A DNA stretch of 64,000 nucleotides, from NCBI GenBank assembly GCA_963995525.1, contig OZ023213.1, positions 45,459,794-45,523,793 of the forward strand, written 5' to 3'. Within the stretch, counting starts at the first letter, position 1, and each line of letters starts with the position of its first letter. The position numbers and the translations under genes are program-made. Origin of the DNA: Escarpia spicata (taxonomy: Eukaryota; Annelida; Polychaeta; Sabellida; Siboglinidae). Below, piece by piece: positions 21,910 through 34,734 of this stretch. A model generated the notes under the pieces. The model saw only the letters and a program-made list of their open reading frames with translations. It ran no database searches and had not been told where the DNA came from.

Positions 21910-22235
21910 AGTCTACAGTCTAATCGTTGACGCTTAATGGTCCTACCTCTGTTTTCTACTAGTCACCCTAACTATCTTACTATAATCGAGCTTATGCATG
22001 CAGGTACGTATGTACGTATGTATGCATATATGTATGCATGCTCGCATGCTTGCACCATGAGCGCCAAACATTCAGGGATTGATCTACGACCCCAAAGACA
22101 CATGCCGCGTTAAAACGTAAATAACATAAATGAAGCGTCTGTGATCGTGTGTGAATTGTGGTCATCCAATAAATTGTAGAAGAACGACATCATCTCCCTG
22201 TACAGCTGTGTATCAACATTGTACTAAGCAGGTGA
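21910..22235 (+). repeat. Dispersed repeat family R3 (with microsatellite-like GTATGCAT core)
   Basis: 21,918-22,095 matches 45,930-46,098 almost base for base (cagtctaatcgttgacgc, tactagtcaccctaact, accatgagcgccaaacattc). 22,096-22,235 matches 50,200-50,345 (agacacatgccgcgttaaaa, tgaattgtggtcatcca). The two halves therefore occur separately elsewhere and are joined here. Confidence 0.8.
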
Positions 22236-23155
22236 TCCCCATCCCCCTGATCTGACCCCAACTCCTGTATGAATAAGATCTTACTCCCTCCTGTATGCAC
22301 CAGATCTAACCCCCTCTCTTTTGTATGGATAAAATCTTACCCCCTCCTGTGCATGGGATCTAACCCCCTCTCCTTTGTATGAATAAGATCCTAACCCCTC
22401 CTGTACGCATCAGATCTAACCGTGTCTCCTTTGCATGGATAAGATCTCAAATACCCCTTCCTGTATGCATAAGATCTAACCCCTTCTGCTTTGTATGAAT
22501 AAGATCTTACCCCCTCCTGTATCATCAGATCTAACCTCCTCTCTTTTGTATGGATAAGATCTGACTCCCTCCTGTGCATGGGATCTAACTCCCTCTCCTT
22601 TGTATGAATAAGATCCTAACCCCTCCTGTATGCATCATATCTAACCGTGTCTTCTTTGTATGGATAAGATCTCAAGTACCCCTTCCTGTATGCATCAGAT
22701 CTAACCCCTTCTGCTTTGTATGAATACGATCTTACCCCCTCCTGCATGCATCAGATTTAACCCCCTCTCTTTTGTATGGATAAGATCTTACCCCCTCCTG
22801 TGCATGGGATCTAACCCCCTCTCCTTTGTATGAATAAGATCTTACCCCCTCCTGTATGCATGGGATCTAACCCCCTCTCCGTTGTATGGATAAGATCTTA
22901 CCCCCTCCTGTACGTATGCATCAGATCTAACCCTGGCTCAGATCTAACCCCCTCTCCTTTGTATGGATAAGATCTTACTACCCTCCTGTATGCATCAGAT
23001 CTAATCCCCTCTCCTTTGTATGAATAAGATCTTACTACCATCCTGTATGCCTCGGATCTAACCTCCTCCTTTGTATGAATAAGATCTTACTACCCTCCTG
23101 TATGCCTCGGATCTAACCCCCCTCCTTTGTATGAATAAGATCTTACTACCCTCCT
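22236..23155 (+). repeat. 56-bp minisatellite (about 16 units)
   Basis: Units combine a Dam-like agatct twice per repeat: tgaataagatcttaccccct, then gtatgcatcagatctaaccc. Length varies by short deletions. The same unit occurs only 2-3 times at 50,345-50,510, next to the same R3 flank, so this array expanded from a seed carried by R3. Confidence 0.9.
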
Positions 23156-24327
23156 TACTACCTGAATAAGGAGAAGGGCGAAGAAAGAGGAGAAAGAAAG
23201 AGGATAAATAAAACACAAAAGAGAAAGAAACAAGCAAGAATAAAGAGGGAAGGAAGGAGAAGAAGAGTCGGATGAAAAAGAAGAGGAATTCTAATAAGAA
23301 CTTGGCCAAGTAGGCCAGTGTTCAATTTGACCTCCTGAGTGTTGCTCCAAAAGGTGTTAGGAATGTATGTGGCCGGCATCAGACGTTGTCGAAATAGCAG
23401 TTGCCGTGTTTGGGATTGTCATGATTTCCACGAAGGAAGTAATTTTTTATAGACGACACTAGGTTAACTGACGTAGTTATTGACGTCACGGATTGACAAC
23501 GAAATACTATAAAGATAATGGTCACCAATAGCAATAGGTAGATAAGCTACTGATCGGTCATCTTCCGCTTTGTCGTATATTTCTAAGAGTCGACGTCATT
23601 GTGCGATGTTTATCAATAGAACTCGAGTTCAGTAAAGTGAAGGGTGGATAGGACCTCAACGCTAGATTTCATTTGTTGAGATAACAATTCAAATATAAGC
23701 TAGTAGGCCTAATATCACTTCATAAATAAATGTCTACGCGACAATTTGATATACGCTCCGCCCGAGAAAAAAAACGAGTGCCGGGGAGCACGTACAACTA
23801 AATGTTTTGCAAAGTCATGCAACTTTGCATGATTTTGCAAACAAAAGATTTTTGGATTGTCAAACGTTAGGGTTGAGGGGGTGCTGTTGAACATTTTTTG
23901 CCACCCGTCGCCATAATTTCAGCTTGTAGTAACCTAAATGGGGACACGTTCCAAAGGTCTATGGGGGCACGGTAACGGGGACCCATTCAAAAAGGTCTGA
24001 GGGCACGTCAAATTCCAAAGGTCTAGGGTGGCACGCGCCCCCAGCCCCCTGGATCCGCCGATGAGCAGCAATACAATTTATTTAGTCACATACATAACGT
24101 GTATAACTGTAAAATTAAACTTGTCATATATAATCTGTGTATCCTGGATAATTACAAGAGACCTCTGCAGACTTATGGCGAGAACGACCGTGTCAATTAT
24201 TAAATATTTTTGGGAGCCTCTAAGGATGTTCAAATGGAGGTTCTTCGGAAATCTGAAGTCGCATTTCGTAAAGTGGACCTCAAACATCAACCACCTGATT
24301 GGCCAACATGTAGGCCCGATATAGATC

Positions 24328-24334
24328 TATAAAA
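24328..24334 (+). promoter_or_regulatory. TATA-box-like motif in the inverted-terminus element
   Basis: gatctataaaaccc is conserved in both duplication copies (19,763 and 24,326) and sits about 40 bp upstream of the ATG of the small frame at 24,372. This spacing would fit a TATA promoter with a very short leader. Functional status unknown. Confidence 0.35.
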
Positions 24335-24371
24335 CCCATATATTTCAAGATAGACAAAATGGTTAAACGAA

Positions 24372-24560
24372 ATGGCCTCGAACTCATATAATATTCGAGA
24401 AGACAGAGGTTTGAATCAGCTTGCTATTTCGAAAAGTGCACAACATATTAAATGTACATTAAATCAGTTCACTCAACTATATAAATTATCAGGCCTACGT
24501 AGAGAAATACACAATATAATTGGTGGAGTTATTAATATATCACTAGACTTCGTGCAGTAA
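24372..24560 (+). CDS. Small open frame of unknown function (62 aa)
   Basis: Begins MASNSYNIREDRGLNQ and ends LDFVQ. No domain, signal peptide or membrane segment is recognisable. In the other duplication copy the homologous frame (from 19,820) loses one T after 13 codons and terminates, which argues against strong selection. It may be the remnant of an element-encoded protein or a chance frame downstream of the TATA motif. Confidence 0.2.
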   Translation: MASNSYNIREDRGLNQLAISKSAQHIKCTLNQFTQLYKLSGLRREIHNIIGGVINISLDFVQ

Positions 24561-26027
24561 CTGAAGCATTGCTGAAAACTTCCCAGATAAGTCGAGTTCC
24601 TGCTTGAATAAACTGGTCGGCTGGGGAGAAGTAAAATACGGTACTACGGGCTGGATATCATGCTATATGAAGTAGAAACCCTCGGAGTGTGAATACGTAC
24701 CTGTCTACCCGCCGGTTCATTCTCCCTCATAGTGTCTGTCACGAACCAGCTAGACAATATCGATAACATACTTCCGCGTCTCAAATAACACAATGAGACA
24801 GCGTCGACAAAGGCTCTTGTTTAGTTTTATCTCCTGTTACCTGTTTCACGTTGAATTGTCTACTCTATATTTAGGCATCATCGCACGATGTACGTGTCAT
24901 CACATCTAGGAAGTGTTCTGTCGTAGCACTACCGACATGCCTACATATGCCTTCGGGAAATAATTATTTCTAATATTAGGTAGGGTGGCTCAATAAGAAA
25001 TTATTTGTCTTATGTACCCTGCAATGAAGAGTCGCGTGTAGGATCTTATGAGAACGTATACTAATGTACAGAATATATATATTAGTGTATACGAACACGC
25101 ATACAAGCTCAGTTACACGTACACACACGTAACGCGTCACACGCGTGGCAGTCTACATGCACACACGCACGCACGCACGCACGCACGCACGCACACACTC
25201 ACAAATGTACACAGATAACACACATCACTCGCACATGCACGGCAGATTATGATGCACGCATGCACGCACATCAGCAACCCAACACCACACCATCACACTA
25301 TTTTGAGAAATACAAAATTAGGTGTCAAACAAGTTAACTACAAGCAATTACCATTACCATAAAAGTTGTCAGATTTGTTTTGATAAGTCAACTGTTTCTT
25401 TCCACAAAGTGCAAACCGACGCGATGAATCACAGCAGTAGGCCCTACCTAATATTTCTGACACATCCTATGGGTCTAATTAAGCATAGGTGTACTTATCT
25501 TGGCCTGAAAGAATCTTGAAAATAAGAATTTATTTCTAGAAAATATGAGAATGAATCGGAATAGTTTTAGTTTATAACACTTTTGTTTACAAGAATCGTA
25601 TTAATTAATTGTCTTAAGATACCATGCCTGGGGGCTTGTGCCCCTCCTAGATCTTTGGAATGTTGCATGCCTCCAGACCATATTGAATGGTCCCCCGTGA
25701 TCGTGCCCACTAGACCATTAAATGTTCCTTCATTTATTAAAATAAGCTGAAGATAAGGCGACGCGGCGGCGACAATTGTTCAACAATACCCTCCTCCTCC
25801 TCCGTCTTCCTATGTCATCATGACCGGACAGCGGAGTCGTGCTTCACTGGCCTCGTCACACCACTGTCGTGGAGTTAATGCGGCTTTTGTAAAGATCCTG
25901 GTGCCAGTCAAACCCCTTTGGCAGTGATGCCGCTCTTGGTCCACGACTGCTTATTCGTTAGTCTAGGCCTACTTATTTCGAAGCTGACATGCATATCTGC
26001 ATGCAATTCTCCTATACACCACCCGGG

Positions 26028-26885
26028 ATTAGTAATATAGGTGGTCCAGCGGGGACGGTGGAGCCCCCCGGAGCAAATCCCATGTTAAAAGATAGGGATT
26101 TTCCACCAGACCGCGCCAAGGTTAATCCAAAGTTAATCAGCGTTGGCGCGTCCCGGAGCAAGTTGAAGAAAGTAGTTCCGGTCCCATGTTAAAAAATAGG
26201 GAAATTTACCTATATTTTTCGAGGGTTCGATTTACCCCAAATGTCTTCAAAAAAACTGTCCTACCAATTTCCCCCATGTTAAAGGATAGGGAATTTTCAC
26301 CATGTTAAAGCATAGGAGCTATTATCGTACAGGTACACGACGACTTTTGAAATTTTCTCCATGTTAAAGCATAGGAGCTATTGTCGTAAACGTATGCGAC
26401 CACTTTTTTTAATTTTCCCCGTGTTAAAGCATAAGTAATTTTTACCCAGTGTTAAAGGATAGGAGCTATTATCGTAAAGGTATTCGACAACTTTTTGAAT
26501 AAAATAAAAAATGTCGAACAAGATTTGAATATGTCACACAGAAGATTGCTTGGCCCGTAGGCCGAGTCTCCGCCAAGGGATCGAGCCCTTATTTGGTTGA
26601 CGATGACATTTCGAAAATGTGGTGTTACAATAAGGCGTAATTTATAATAATAAAAGGATTATAAATTCAAGGGAGGTCGTTTTATCTGAAGTAATGTATA
26701 CGAAATATAGATTACATATAGGACTATGTTATATCAGAACCTATAGCCTCGATTTTTTCGAACAGAGCGACCATCGTGGAATTTGACCTTTGGTATCATT
26801 TCCGTACGGTAGTTTTACTCCACGTTAAAGCATAGGAGCTATTATCGTACAGGTATACGACGATATTTTGAATTTTTGGCGCGGA
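26028..26885 (+). repeat. Short interspersed array of ccatgttaaagcatagg motifs
   Basis: At least eight copies of ccatgttaaaRSatagg, mostly followed by agctattatcgtaaaggtat, occur at irregular spacing (about 26,078, 26,184, 26,274, 26,299, 26,362, 26,427, 26,452 and 26,824). The intervening sequence is unique and AT-rich. 26,545-26,600 has a weak tRNA-promoter-like look (ggatcgagccct) that I do not call. Confidence 0.6.
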
Positions 26886-27830
26886 TCAAGCGACGCTACT
26901 GGAGACGTGTCTGGACTTGTTTGTTTATTGTGCGCGGGAACCGCACTGTGATTGTACAATACCAGCGTTTGCGGCAATAAAAAACTCGTACGCGGAGACG
27001 TGTCTGGACATGTTTGTTTGTTGCGAGCGTGAGCGTGCGAACCCTGTATGACATCATTAAATTGCTACGCACACTAATTTTGCGCGCGAGGTCGAGTTGC
27101 TTATACAGATAGTGCTTTGGTTAGCCATTGTTTTGAGCTTTCGCGCTTGAATATAATCCCATCATTTGATGTTATGATCAGTGACGTTATAGCGAGTGAA
27201 AAATATCCCAGTTAACCGGTATAAACTGGTATGAACTCGTAATGAATGCTCTGTGACTGTGTGTTGGAAGAACATCTCGATATTCGGCCCGTGATAAAAC
27301 ATACGAGATACCAGTATTTGTCATAGAGATTTGTACTTACCAGCCGTATCACAGTTGATAGCCTGTTTGTAAACTATTTTGAAGGGGTATTCCCTGTTCA
27401 AGTCTCATCTATTGTCCTCGTTGTTATTATTAATGAAGTAAACACAATCGACACGCAATGCGCGATGCGCTATCGGCGAGCCACGTTATCAACTCGGTGC
27501 CAGTGGCCTTGGCACTAAAGTCGTCAAACCTCTTTTTTTTAAACAGGCGCGTAACAAAGTGAAGTTTTATGATAGAACAGTACAGGTGTATTAGCTATCG
27601 TTTGTAAGAACTATATCGAACACCAGTATACATCAGTATAATTCAAACAAAACTGATAACGAATGCTCTGTATGTTCGAAGAACAATAGACTAGTGTTAT
27701 TATTATTAAATTAGGTAGCGATTAAATTCGTGTCTCTTATAAAATCCGTACTCGAGACGTGTCTGGACTTGTTTGTTTGTCGCGAGCATGAGCGTGCGCA
27801 CCCTGTATGACGTTATTAAACTGCTATACA
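26886..27830 (+). repeat. Three spaced copies of an ~85-bp sequence
   Basis: gagacgtgtctggacttgtt plus cgagcgtgagcgtgcg and ccctgtatgacatcattaaa occur at 26,992-27,075 and 27,749-27,833, with a partial copy at 26,897-26,951. A second pair (aatgaatgctctgt ... gaagaac) is at 27,243 and 27,660. No gene recognised. Confidence 0.55.
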
Positions 27831-28225
27831 AACATACATAGATATATACATATAGAGACAAGCAGCTAAGGCCAACCACTTCCGCGAATCAAACACTTGT
27901 CAGACATAGAAACATACATAGAGACAGACAGACATATATGACAGACATATATACATATATATATATGTATATATATATATGTATGTATATATATACACAT
28001 AGAAACAAACAGCTAAGACCAACGACTTCCATTAATCAAACACTTATCAGACATAGAGATATACATATAGAGACATATATAAAGATATACATAGACACAT
28101 ACATATAGAGACATACACAGACATAGAGACACATAGATACATACATAGAAACATACATAGAGACATACATAGATTCATACTAAGAGACATACATAGATAC
28201 ATACATTTAGACCTACATAGATACG

Positions 28226-28265
<40 letters not shown>

Positions 28266-28490
28266 TGCAGACATAGAGATTTACATAGATACATACATAC
28301 ATAGAGACAGACATAGATGCATACATAGGGACAGACATAGATATATACATAGATACATACATACATACATAGAGACATACATAGATACTTACATAGATGC
28401 AGACATAGACACATACATAGATACATAAAAATATACATACATAGAGACATACATAGATACACACATAGATGCAGAAAAAGATACATACAT
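27831..28490 (+). repeat. Degenerate (ACATAGAG/ACATACAT)n array with (TA)n cores
   Basis: About 650 bp of acatagagacatacatag-type repeats, including two copies of an agctaaggccaac...aatcaaacacttgtcagac segment (27,866 and 28,011) and a (TA)n run at 28,229-28,258. Confidence 0.85.
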
Positions 28491-29020
28491 ACACAACATA
28501 CACAACACACACAACACACACAACACACACAACACACACAACACACACAACACACACAACACACACAACACACACAACACACACAACATACCCAACATAC
28601 CCAACACACAACATACACAACACACACAACACACACAAAATACACAACATACCCAACACACAACATACACAACACACAAAACATACACACAACACACACA
28701 ACACATACCACACATACACAACATACCCAACACACAACATACACAACTTACACAACACACACACACACGATATACACAACACTCACAACATACCCAACAC
28801 ACAACATAGACAACACACAACATACACAACACACAACACACAACACATACACAACACACACACACAACACACACACAACACACACACAACACACACACAA
28901 CATTCACAACACACACAACACATACAACACACACACAATATACACAACACGCAATATACACAACATACACAACACACAGCCAACACACAACATACACAAC
29001 ACACACAACATACAAACACA
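28491..29020 (+). repeat. (AACACAC)n-type microsatellite, left of the palindrome
   Basis: About 530 bp of caacacacacaacatac-like repeats in the AC-rich orientation on the plus strand. It ends exactly where the left inverted arm begins. A similar array in the same orientation starts at the end of the right arm (42,126). Confidence 0.9.
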
Positions 29021-29432
29021 AGTAGTATATAGGTCGGTCTGGTTATCCATCCTAAGGAGTTTCGGAGTCATTTTAAGGATTTTCGGAGTCATTGTGGTTG
29101 ATAATAGGGAGGTTTCGAAAGCCTCCCCCCCCCCTGAGCAAAGTGCGTAGTCACGTGACCGTATTATATATGAGAGACTGAAGAGGGAATAACAAAAGTT
29201 CAAAGAGGAAAGGTAGTGAAAGAAACGAAAGATCAAAGAGTCATAACGAAAGATCAAAGAGAAAATTTTTGAAAGGTAATGAAAGGTGTATAATGAGAGA
29301 CAAAGAAGTAAACGGAATGATGTAATAACGAAAGAACAAAGAGAAAACGTTATGATATATATATATATATATATGAAACTTTAAAATGTGTACAGGTATG
29401 CTTGTATGTATGTATGTGTGTATGAAAGAGAG

Positions 29433-29472
<40 letters not shown>

Positions 29473-29479
29473 TATAATA

Positions 29480-29770
29480 ACCAACAAACACCACAGTTTG
29501 AAAGTTGAATGTTTTATTGATGTCAACGAACTATTAAATCTTCAAAGCCGTCATCGCTATCGTCTGTGTCCGCACACCATCGATGCGTACGTTGCCCTTA
29601 TGTACCAGATGGAAGCAGCAGTCGTCGCACGCAATATATATATATATATATATATATAATATAATATAATATAATAACCAACAAACACCACAGTTTGAAA
29701 ATTGAATGTTTTATTGATGTCAACGATCGATTACATCTTCAAAACCGTCATCGCTATCGTCTGTCTCCGA
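29480..29770 (-). other. Terminal-exon-like modules in the left arm (two copies)
   Basis: Mirror of 41,380-41,670. Two copies of a segment with an acidic coding end (DDSDDGFED), a stop, and an AATAAA within 10 bp, followed by acagtttgaaa/ttggttatta and (TA)n. They lie on the minus strand here. See the right-arm entry for interpretation. Confidence 0.4.
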
Positions 29771-30434
29771 ACACCAATTTTCCATATCCCCCGTGTCTAT
29801 AGGGGCAACAGGGTCGGGGTCAACCCAAGGGTTGGGGGGATCGTAACGTCCCCGTGTCCGGAGCAGCTCCACCATGACGTTGCAGAACGTATAACTGTGA
29901 TACTCGCGGAGCTCTTCGTCTCTGGAACATACATTAAAACTCTCAAACCGTATGAACGAGACGTTAAATATATGAAAACTTTGAAAATATCTTCTCTGAA
30001 ACATATATGAAAACGTTGAAAATGATAGTATATATTGTGCGAAGTACAACCAGTGGGAATAGACCAGCGATGTAACCAGACACCGCGTAGGTAGCCAACA
30101 CGATAAAAGGGCAAGCTAGGGCAACAGACGAGAGAGATAAGAATGGACTATGACACAATATGTAGACATCGGCTGACGCGATCGGTAACCAGACACCGCG
30201 TAGCTAGCCGAAACGACAAGAGGGCAGGCTAGGTCAACATACGCATAGATAAGAAAGGACTGTGACACAACATGTATATAGTTTTGTTAGGTTTATATAC
30301 GCAAATCCGATAGAGGCGTTATGACTTTTCTATTACGAGACAGTGCAAAAACACGAGAAGCGACAAGACAAGCTCAAGCACAGTACACACTAGCTGAGAA
30401 GGAGGTAAAGAAAGCCACCAAAAGAGATTTGACA

Positions 30435-30990
30435 AGATCAAGCACAGAAGGGAGACAGAGGGGGATAGGAAGGCAGAGAAGGCGAGGAAATAGAGGAGAG
30501 GGAGACAGAGGAGGATAGAAAGGCAGAGGAGGCGAAGAAAGAGAGGAGAGGGAGACGGGAGGATAGGAAGGCAGAGGAGGCGAGGAAAGAGAGGAGAGGG
30601 AGACAGAGGAAGGCAGAGAAGGCAGGGAAGAGAGGAGTGGGAGACAGGGGAGGATAGGAAGGCAGAGAAGGCGAGGGAAGAGAGGAGAGGGATACAGAGG
30701 AGGATAGGAAGGCAGAGAAGGCGAAGAAAGAGAGGAGAGGGAGACAGAGAAGGATAGGAAGGCAGAGAAGGCGAGGGAAGTGAGGAGAGGGAGACGAGGA
30801 GGATAGGAAGGCAGAGAAGGCGAGGGAAGAGAGGAGAGGTAGACAGTGGGGGATAGGAAGGCAGAGAAGGCGAGGAAAGAGAGGAGTGGGAGATAAGGGA
30901 GGATAGGAAGGCAGAGAAGGCGAGGGAAGAGAGGAGAGGGATACAGAGGAGGATAGGAAGGCAGAGAAGGCGAGGAAATACTTGGGAGAT
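30435..30990 (-). repeat. 50-bp pyrimidine/purine minisatellite, left arm (about 11 units)
   Basis: Unit on the minus strand: ttccctcgccttctctgcct, then tcctatcctcctctgtctcc, then ctctcctctc. Strong strand asymmetry (A/G on plus). Long frames across it (up to 251 codons, Leu/Pro/Ser-rich) are satellite translations. Confidence 0.9.
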
Positions 30991-31379
30991 CAAGCATATG
31001 TCAAGCGATAAAATACAAAGTTTGCAGCACTTACTTATTGGAGACGTATAATATTCATCTTGTCCTCGGGACATGCCTTGTCGTGAGCGCTCGCCATCTT
31101 CAGCAGTCGGAGTGAAGTTGCGTTGTTCGAAGTCGGTAGAAAGTAATATGCTCCACTAGAGTTTTGTTAGGTTTATATACGCAAACCCGATAGAGGCGTT
31201 ATGTCTTTTCAATCACGAGACAGTACAGACAATGGAGTCACGAGTTGAACTCTGCTCTCTGCCCGTGCTCGTTAGCGGGTGCAATATGAGATAAGCCGCG
31301 TGCCTCGACACTCACGAGAAGCCACTACGCTACGTCCATCCATACACGTGTTCCAACTTCCAACAGTTTACTTACCACA

Positions 31380-34370
31380 ATGGACTAGCATGTTACATGT
31401 TTGCCTTCCATACATGGACTAGCATGTTACATGTTTGCCTTCCATACATGGACTAGCATGTTACATGTTTGCCTTTCGTACATGGTCTAGTTTGTTACAT
31501 GTTGACCTTCCATACATGGTCTAGCCTGTTACATGTTTGCCTTCCATACATGGACTAGCATGTTACATGTTTGCCTTTCGCACATGGTCTAGTTTGTTAC
31601 ATGTTGACCTTCCATACATGGTCTAGCCTGTTACATGTTTGCCTTTCGTACATGGTCTAGTTTGTTACATGTTTCCCTTCCATACACGGTCTAGCTTGTT
31701 ACATGTTTGCCTTCCATACATGGACTAGCATGTTACATGTTTGCCTTTCGTACATGGTCTAGTTTGTTACATGTTGACCTTCCATACATTGACTAGCATG
31801 TTACATGTTTGCCTTCCATACATGGTCTAGCCTGTTACATGTTTGCCTTTCGTACATGGTCTAGTTTGTTACATGTTGACCTTTCATACATGGAGTAGCA
31901 TGTTACATGTTTTGCCTTCCATACATGGACTAGCATGTTACATGTTAGCCTTTCGTACATGGTCTAGTTTGTTACATGTTGACCTTCCATACATGGACTA
32001 GCATGTTACATGTTTGCCTTCCATACATCGACTAGCATGTTACATGTTTGTCTTCCATGCACGGTCTAGCCTGTTACATGTCTGCCTTTCATACATGGTC
32101 TAGCCTGTTACATGTTTGCCTTTCGTACATGGTCTAGTTTGTTACATGTTGACCTTCCATACATGGACTAGCATGTTACATGTTTGCCTTCTATACATGG
32201 TATAGCCTGTTACATGTTTGCCTTTCGTACATGGTCTAGTTTGTTACATGTTGACCTTCCATACATGGACTAGCATGTTACATGTTTGCCTTCCATACAT
32301 GGACTAGCATGTTACATGTTTGCCTTTCGTACATGGTCTAGCCTGTTACATGTCTGCCTTCCGTACATGGACTAGCTTGTTACATGTTGCCCTTCCGTAC
32401 ATGGTCTAGCCTGTTACATATTTGCCTTTCATACATGGTCTAGCTTGTTACATGTTTGCCTTCCGTACATGGACTAGCTTGTTACAGGTCTGCCTTTCAT
32501 ACATGGTCTAGCTTGTTACATGTTTACCTTCCATACATGGACTAGCTTGTTACAGGTCTGCCTTTCGTACATGGTCTAGCCTGTTACATGTTTGCCTTCC
32601 GTACATGGACTAGCTTGTTACATGTTGGCCTTCCGTACATGGTCTAGCCTGTTACATGTCTGCCTTCCGTACATGGACTAGCATGTTACATGTTTGCCTT
32701 TCGTACATGGTCTAGTTTGTTACATGTTGACCTTCCATACATGGACTAGCATGTTACATGTTTGCCTTCCATACATCGACTAGCATGTTACATGTTTGTC
32801 TTCCAAGCACGGTCTACCTTGTTACATATTTGCCTTTCATACATGGTCTAGCCTGTTACATGTCTGCCTTCCATGCACGGTCTACCTTGTTACATATTTG
32901 CCTTTCATACATGCTCTAGCTTGTTACATGTTTGCCTTCCGTACATGGACTAGCTTGTTACAGGTCTGCCTTTCATACATGGTCTAGCTTGTTACATGTT
33001 GACCTTCCGTACATGGTCTAGCTTGTTACATGTTTGCCTTCCATACATGGACTAGCTTGTTACAGGTCTGCCTTTCATACATGGTCTAGCTTGTTACATG
33101 TTTACCTTCCATACATGGACTAGCTTGTTACAGGTCTGCCTTTCGTACATGGTCTAGCCTGTTACATGTTTGCCTTCCGTACATGGACTAGCTTGTTACA
33201 TGTTGGCCTTCCGTACATGGTCTAGCCTGTTACATGTCTGCCTTCCGTACATGGACTAGCATGTTATATGTTTGCCTTTCGTACATGGTCTAGTTTGTTA
33301 CATGTTGACCTTCCATACATGGACTAGCATGTTACATGTTTGCCTTCCATACATCGACTAGCATGTTACATGTTTGTCTTCCATGCACGGTCTACCTTGT
33401 TACATATTTGCCTTTCATACATGGTCTAGCCTGTTACATGTCTGCCTTCCATGCACGGTCTACCTTGTTACATATTTGCCTTTCATACATGCTCTAGCTT
33501 GTTACATGTTTGCCTTCCGTACATGGACTAGCTTGTTACAGGTCTGCCTTTCATACATGGTCTAGCTTGTTACATGTTTACCTTCCATACATGGACTAGC
33601 TTGTTACAGGTCTGCCTTTCATACATGGTCTAGCTTGTTACATGTTTACCTTCCATACATGGACTAGCTTGTTACAGGTCTGCCTTTCGTACATGGTCTA
33701 GCCTGTTACATGTTTGCCTTCCGTACATGGACTAGCTTGTTACATGTTAGCCTTACGTACATGTTCTAGCCTGTTACATGTCTGCCTTCCGTACATGGAC
33801 TAGCATGTTACATGTTTGCCTTTCGTACATGGTCTAGTTTGTTACATGTTGACCTTCCATACATGGACTAGCATGTTACATGTTTGCCTTCCATACATCG
33901 ACTAGCATGTTACATGTTTGTCTTCCATGCACGGTCTACCTTGTTACATATTTGCCTTTCATACATGGTCTAGCCTGTTACATGTCTGCCTTCCATGCAC
34001 GGTCTACCTTGTTACATATTTGCCTTTCATACATGCTCTAGCTTGTTACATGTTTGCCTTCCGTACATGAACTAGCTTGTTAGAGGTCTGCCTTTCATAC
34101 ATGGTCTAGCTTGTTACATGTTTACCTTCCATACATGGACTAGCTTGTTACAGGTCTGCCTTTCGTACATGGTCTAGCCTGTTACATGTCTGCCTTCCGT
34201 ACATGGACTAGCTTGTTACATGTTGGCCTTCCGTACATGGTCTAGCCTGTTACATGTCTGCCTTCCGTACATGGACTTACGTGGTCTAGCTTGTTACATG
34301 TTTACCTTCCATACATGGACTAGCTAGTTACAGGTCTGCCTTTCATACATGGTCTAGCTTGACGGAAAGT
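31380..34370 (+). repeat. 34-bp satellite array, left arm (about 88 monomers)
   Basis: Monomer: catggactagcatgttacat, then gtttgccttccata. Variants (tgttgacc, tgtctgcc, cttgttacagg) are arranged in higher-order patterns; for example, the segment at 32,796 is repeated at 33,374, exactly 578 bp (17 monomers) away. The odd palindrome catgttacatg is present in most monomers. No spacers, so it is not a CRISPR-like array. Confidence 0.95.
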
Positions 34371-34734
34371 GAAGGAGCTAGTGTCTGCTGCTGAGGGGGA
34401 ATTAGCCTGTCACGGGACCGACCTCCTAGTGGAAGTAGTACCACCTGGCGGGTAATGAAGGAGTAATGAGGGAATATTAAAGGCTAATTGACGTAGACTG
34501 AGTCTGCTGATATATATCACCCTGGGCTGGAGCACCCATGGGGAAATTTTAAGATGGTGCCCGCCTCCACGTGACCTACCCCCTGGAGGAAAGAAGTGTA
34601 AGTAGTAAGGATATTTTATTTGCTATTTTGTTTGTATGACTGCCAGTTTAAATGGTTATTTATTATGATGCCTAAAAAATTGAAACTGATGGCACATTCA
34701 TTCTGTCATGCATTGTCCGAAATGTCATATCTCC
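34371..34734 (+). other. Unique core between satellites, left arm
   Basis: About 360 bp without tandem structure, mirrored at 35,880-36,245. Contains ccacctggcgggtaa (CTCF-like when read on the minus strand) and a donor-like agtgtaagtagt at about 34,597. No ORF or structured RNA recognised. Confidence 0.6.

Larger units (their letters stand above)
23873..25805. mobile_element. Element with ~180-bp imperfect inverted termini (inside duplication copy 2)
   Basis: 23,874-24,052 and 25,625-25,805 are inverted copies (gggggtgctgttgaac ... cagcttgtagtaacc ... ccaaaggtctagg against the reverse complement at the right end), at an estimated two-thirds identity. Both duplication copies contain the element, so insertion preceded duplication. 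The terminal sequence next to ccccctggatccgccgatg resembles ends of abundant invertebrate DNA transposons. No transposase is encoded. Confidence 0.55.
23245..25842 (+). repeat. Segmental duplication, copy 2
   Basis: Second copy of 18,741-21,147, starting in the purine tract and ending at 25,842. The flank 25,843-26,027 then matches 21,630-21,825 (tcactggcctcgtcaca ... ccaccacccgg). Divergence is by scattered substitutions and small indels, so the duplication is not recent. Confidence 0.9.

Noticed and set aside
26545..26605. Possible SINE head (ggcccgtaggccgag ... ggatcgagccct)
   Set aside because: Only a B-box-like match; no second copy in the window and no recognisable tail.
28175..29021. 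Cys/Val-rich frames as cysteine-rich proteins (also at 42,124-42,763 and 43,100-43,723)
   Set aside because: Pure translations of GT/AC microsatellites on one or other strand.
30319..31074. Leu/Pro/Ser-rich 251-codon frame (and its mirror at 40,078-40,833) as a membrane protein
   Set aside because: It is the translation of the 50-bp minisatellite. Only its first ~13 codons precede a plausible splice donor.
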